This document shows positions 5,510-6,348 of a DNA stretch of 6,348 nucleotides, piece by piece. Each line of letters starts with the position of its first letter. Positions within the stretch are counted from its first letter, which is position 1. The notes under the pieces were generated by a model, which saw only the letters and a list, made by a program, of their open reading frames with translations, was not told the origin of the DNA and did no database searches. Source of the DNA: Promethearchaeota archaeon (lineage in GTDB: Archaea; Asgardarchaeota; Lokiarchaeia; Sigynarchaeales; SOKP01); assembly GCA_019894655.1 (NCBI GenBank), contig JAGXNZ010000015.1:1-6348 (forward strand), written 5' to 3'. Made by a program: the position numbers and the translations under genes.

Positions 5510-5848
5510 TCAATCGGCGTGGACTATAAGAGTTATATCGCTATTAGGATAAAGATTGACGTTTACATCGTCCAGAAGTGGCATAAACTCTTTATTTGGT
5601 CCGTATGCATTGCTTGCACAATCTTCGTAAATAGCATTTTTCAGTGGATCCCAGATTAATTGGAGATAGCTTTTTATTAACCCTTTATACAATGGAAATG
5701 GTGAAAGTTTGGGATTGGTAAGGAGCTGTCTATCTATAGCAGCCAACGCTTCAACAATCGTTCCCTCCTCCTCTATTGATACTTCGTAGTCAATTCCGTT
5801 TGCGAGCCCTTTTTCAGGTACAAAAATTGTTAATTTAATTTTTTTAAT
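5510..5848 (-). CDS. MoaD/ThiS-like beta-grasp protein, probable ATT start
   Basis: Reading from ATT at 5848 gives 112 residues. The opening strand KLTIFVP (5-11), YEVSIEE (21-27), a GTIVEALAAIDRQL helix (29-42) and a final VNLYPNSDITLIV (97-109) follow the MoaD/ThiS ubiquitin-like order. The middle (50-90) is longer than in standard MoaD and holds YLQLIWDP, IYEDC (Cys77) and AYGPNKEF. The C-terminus is HAD, not the Gly-Gly needed for thiocarboxylation, so sulfur-carrier function is doubtful. Start choice: AGGTGAT sits 5 nt before the ATT, exactly where a ribosome site should be, and the whole first beta strand and helix start would be lost from the next usable codon, TTG at 5746. No ATG, GTG or TTG occurs in frame between them. 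It follows the thioredoxin-like gene by about 44 nt on the same strand, so the two are probably co-transcribed. It ends in tandem TGA TGA. The fold call is moderate; function unknown. Confidence 0.6.
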   Translation of the reverse strand: MKKIKLTIFVPEKGLANGIDYEVSIEEEGTIVEALAAIDRQLLTNPKLSPFPLYKGLIKSYLQLIWDPLKNAIYEDCASNAYGPNKEFMPLLDDVNVNLYPNSDITLIVHAD

Positions 5849-5853
5849 CTATT

Positions 5854-5860
5854 ATCACCT
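5854..5860 (-). promoter_or_regulatory. Ribosome binding site that fixes the ATT start of the beta-grasp gene
   Basis: AGGTGAT on the minus strand complements the archaeal 16S rRNA tail and ends 5 nt before the ATT at 5848. It is the best Shine-Dalgarno match I found in the window and the main argument for the non-standard start. Confidence 0.55.
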
Positions 5861-5892
5861 TTTAATAAAGAAAAGAATAAATCCATTAAAGT

Positions 5893-6321
5893 TTACAATA
5901 GTCCTTTTTCCTTCAGGAGTACAGGTAAATCCTTCTTTAATGCGAATGAAGTAATGTATTTCTTTGTGCCTTCAACAACAACGCAATTGCCATTTAAATT
6001 AAGTTTACGAGCATCGTCAGAATCTAAGTCTTTTGTTTCAAACCTTATGTTTTTCATATAAGGGCTAAGTGCCGAAAATACAAGATTCATAAATTGAGAC
6101 CAAACGCATTCGCAAGCATTCAAAGGAACATATACATCTACTGATAATTTATTCGGATCCATATTTACTGTCTCTTTCAAATTAGTTTCGTGAGCGCTAG
6201 ATAATTCCTTTGTAGTTGAGCCCTCGCAACAAGAATTTGAAGAACCACAACATGAATTCTCTTGGTTTACTTGACCGTTCTGGTTTTCACTAACTGATAT
6301 TTTTAATTCTTCTTTTTCCAT
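5893..6321 (-). CDS. Cys-rich thioredoxin-fold protein
   Basis: 142 residues from ATG at 6321; a GTG at 6330 would add three. I prefer the ATG because the GTGAT that contains that GTG is itself a Shine-Dalgarno-like sequence 4 nt before it. In numbering from the GTG, residues 1-60 are low-complexity and polar, with a double-cysteine module CCGSSNSCC (27-35) that could bind a metal or act in thiol chemistry. From about 62 a thioredoxin-like domain follows: strand SVDVYVPL, then NACECVWSQF with Cys73-x-Cys75 at the place of the usual CxxC, helix FMNLVFSALSPY, strand IRFETKDL, helix SDDARKLNL, strand CVVVEGTKKY, and a C-terminal helix DLPVLLKEKGLL. No signal peptide, so cytosolic. Likely a thiol-disulfide or metal/sulfur-handling protein; the exact family is not recognised. 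It is the first gene seen of a probable operon with the beta-grasp gene and the small peptide. Its promoter lies at or beyond the window edge. Confidence 0.72.
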   Translation of the reverse strand: MEKEELKISVSENQNGQVNQENSCCGSSNSCCEGSTTKELSSAHETNLKETVNMDPNKLSVDVYVPLNACECVWSQFMNLVFSALSPYMKNIRFETKDLDSDDARKLNLNGNCVVVEGTKKYITSFALKKDLPVLLKEKGLL

Positions 6322-6348
6322 TTTTATCACTTTTTAAATCAATGTTTC

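Noticed and set aside
5893..6330. Selenoprotein reading of the Cys-rich thioredoxin-fold gene
   Set aside because: All its cysteines are ordinary TGC/TGT codons and it has no in-frame TGA, so selenocysteine is not encoded here.
1..6348. CRISPR array, tRNA/rRNA genes, insertion sequences
   Set aside because: I found no regularly spaced direct repeats, no cloverleaf or rRNA-like GC-rich blocks, and no transposase frame or terminal repeats.

Overview
The window is AT-rich and looks archaeal. Start regions carry TATA-like octamers (TTTAAATA or one-base variants). Two or three genes have Shine-Dalgarno sequences of the GGTGAT type. Several genes are followed by plain oligo-T tracts. An orphan sorting-signal-plus-anchor surface protein, a stand-alone zinc ribbon and a terpene-cyclase-like toroid protein fit an AT-rich Asgard (Lokiarchaeia-like) archaeon. 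That placement is inference from general character, not from a marker gene.

Layout. Positions 1-1011 (minus) hold an aldo/keto reductase with a C-terminal iron-sulfur motif, cut by the window edge. Positions 1012-1429 are mostly intergenic and contain several inverted repeats. Positions 1430-2080 (plus) hold a prenyltransferase/squalene-cyclase-like toroid protein whose homology begins before the first usable start codon, so its 5' end looks broken. A two-way termination zone follows. Positions 2224-3157 (minus) hold a disrupted secreted, C-terminally anchored surface protein with an in-frame TGA and an apparent one-base frameshift in its signal peptide. Positions 3358-4188 (minus) hold a six-helix membrane protein of unknown function. 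Positions 4413-4559 (plus) hold a 48-residue zinc-ribbon protein with a perfect inverted repeat just upstream and tandem hairpins plus T6 just downstream. Positions 4556-5266 (minus) hold an HD-domain phosphohydrolase with an odd hydrophobic/basic tail that lies over that terminator.

The last kilobase (6321 down to 5396, minus) is a compact three-gene unit. It encodes a Cys-rich thioredoxin-fold protein, a MoaD/ThiS-like beta-grasp protein that appears to start at ATT behind a good ribosome site, and a 33-residue basic peptide in the same frame as the beta-grasp gene just after a tandem TGA TGA stop. This is the most likely place for an undescribed system. A redox or sulfur-related role is a guess from the folds.

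Several genes here have irregular ends or starts (toroid protein, surface protein, HD tail, ATT start). Sequencing or assembly error, real gene decay and recoding are all possible. The two places where an in-frame TGA is followed by coherent sequence are listed as a testable question, with plain pseudogenisation the default for the surface protein.
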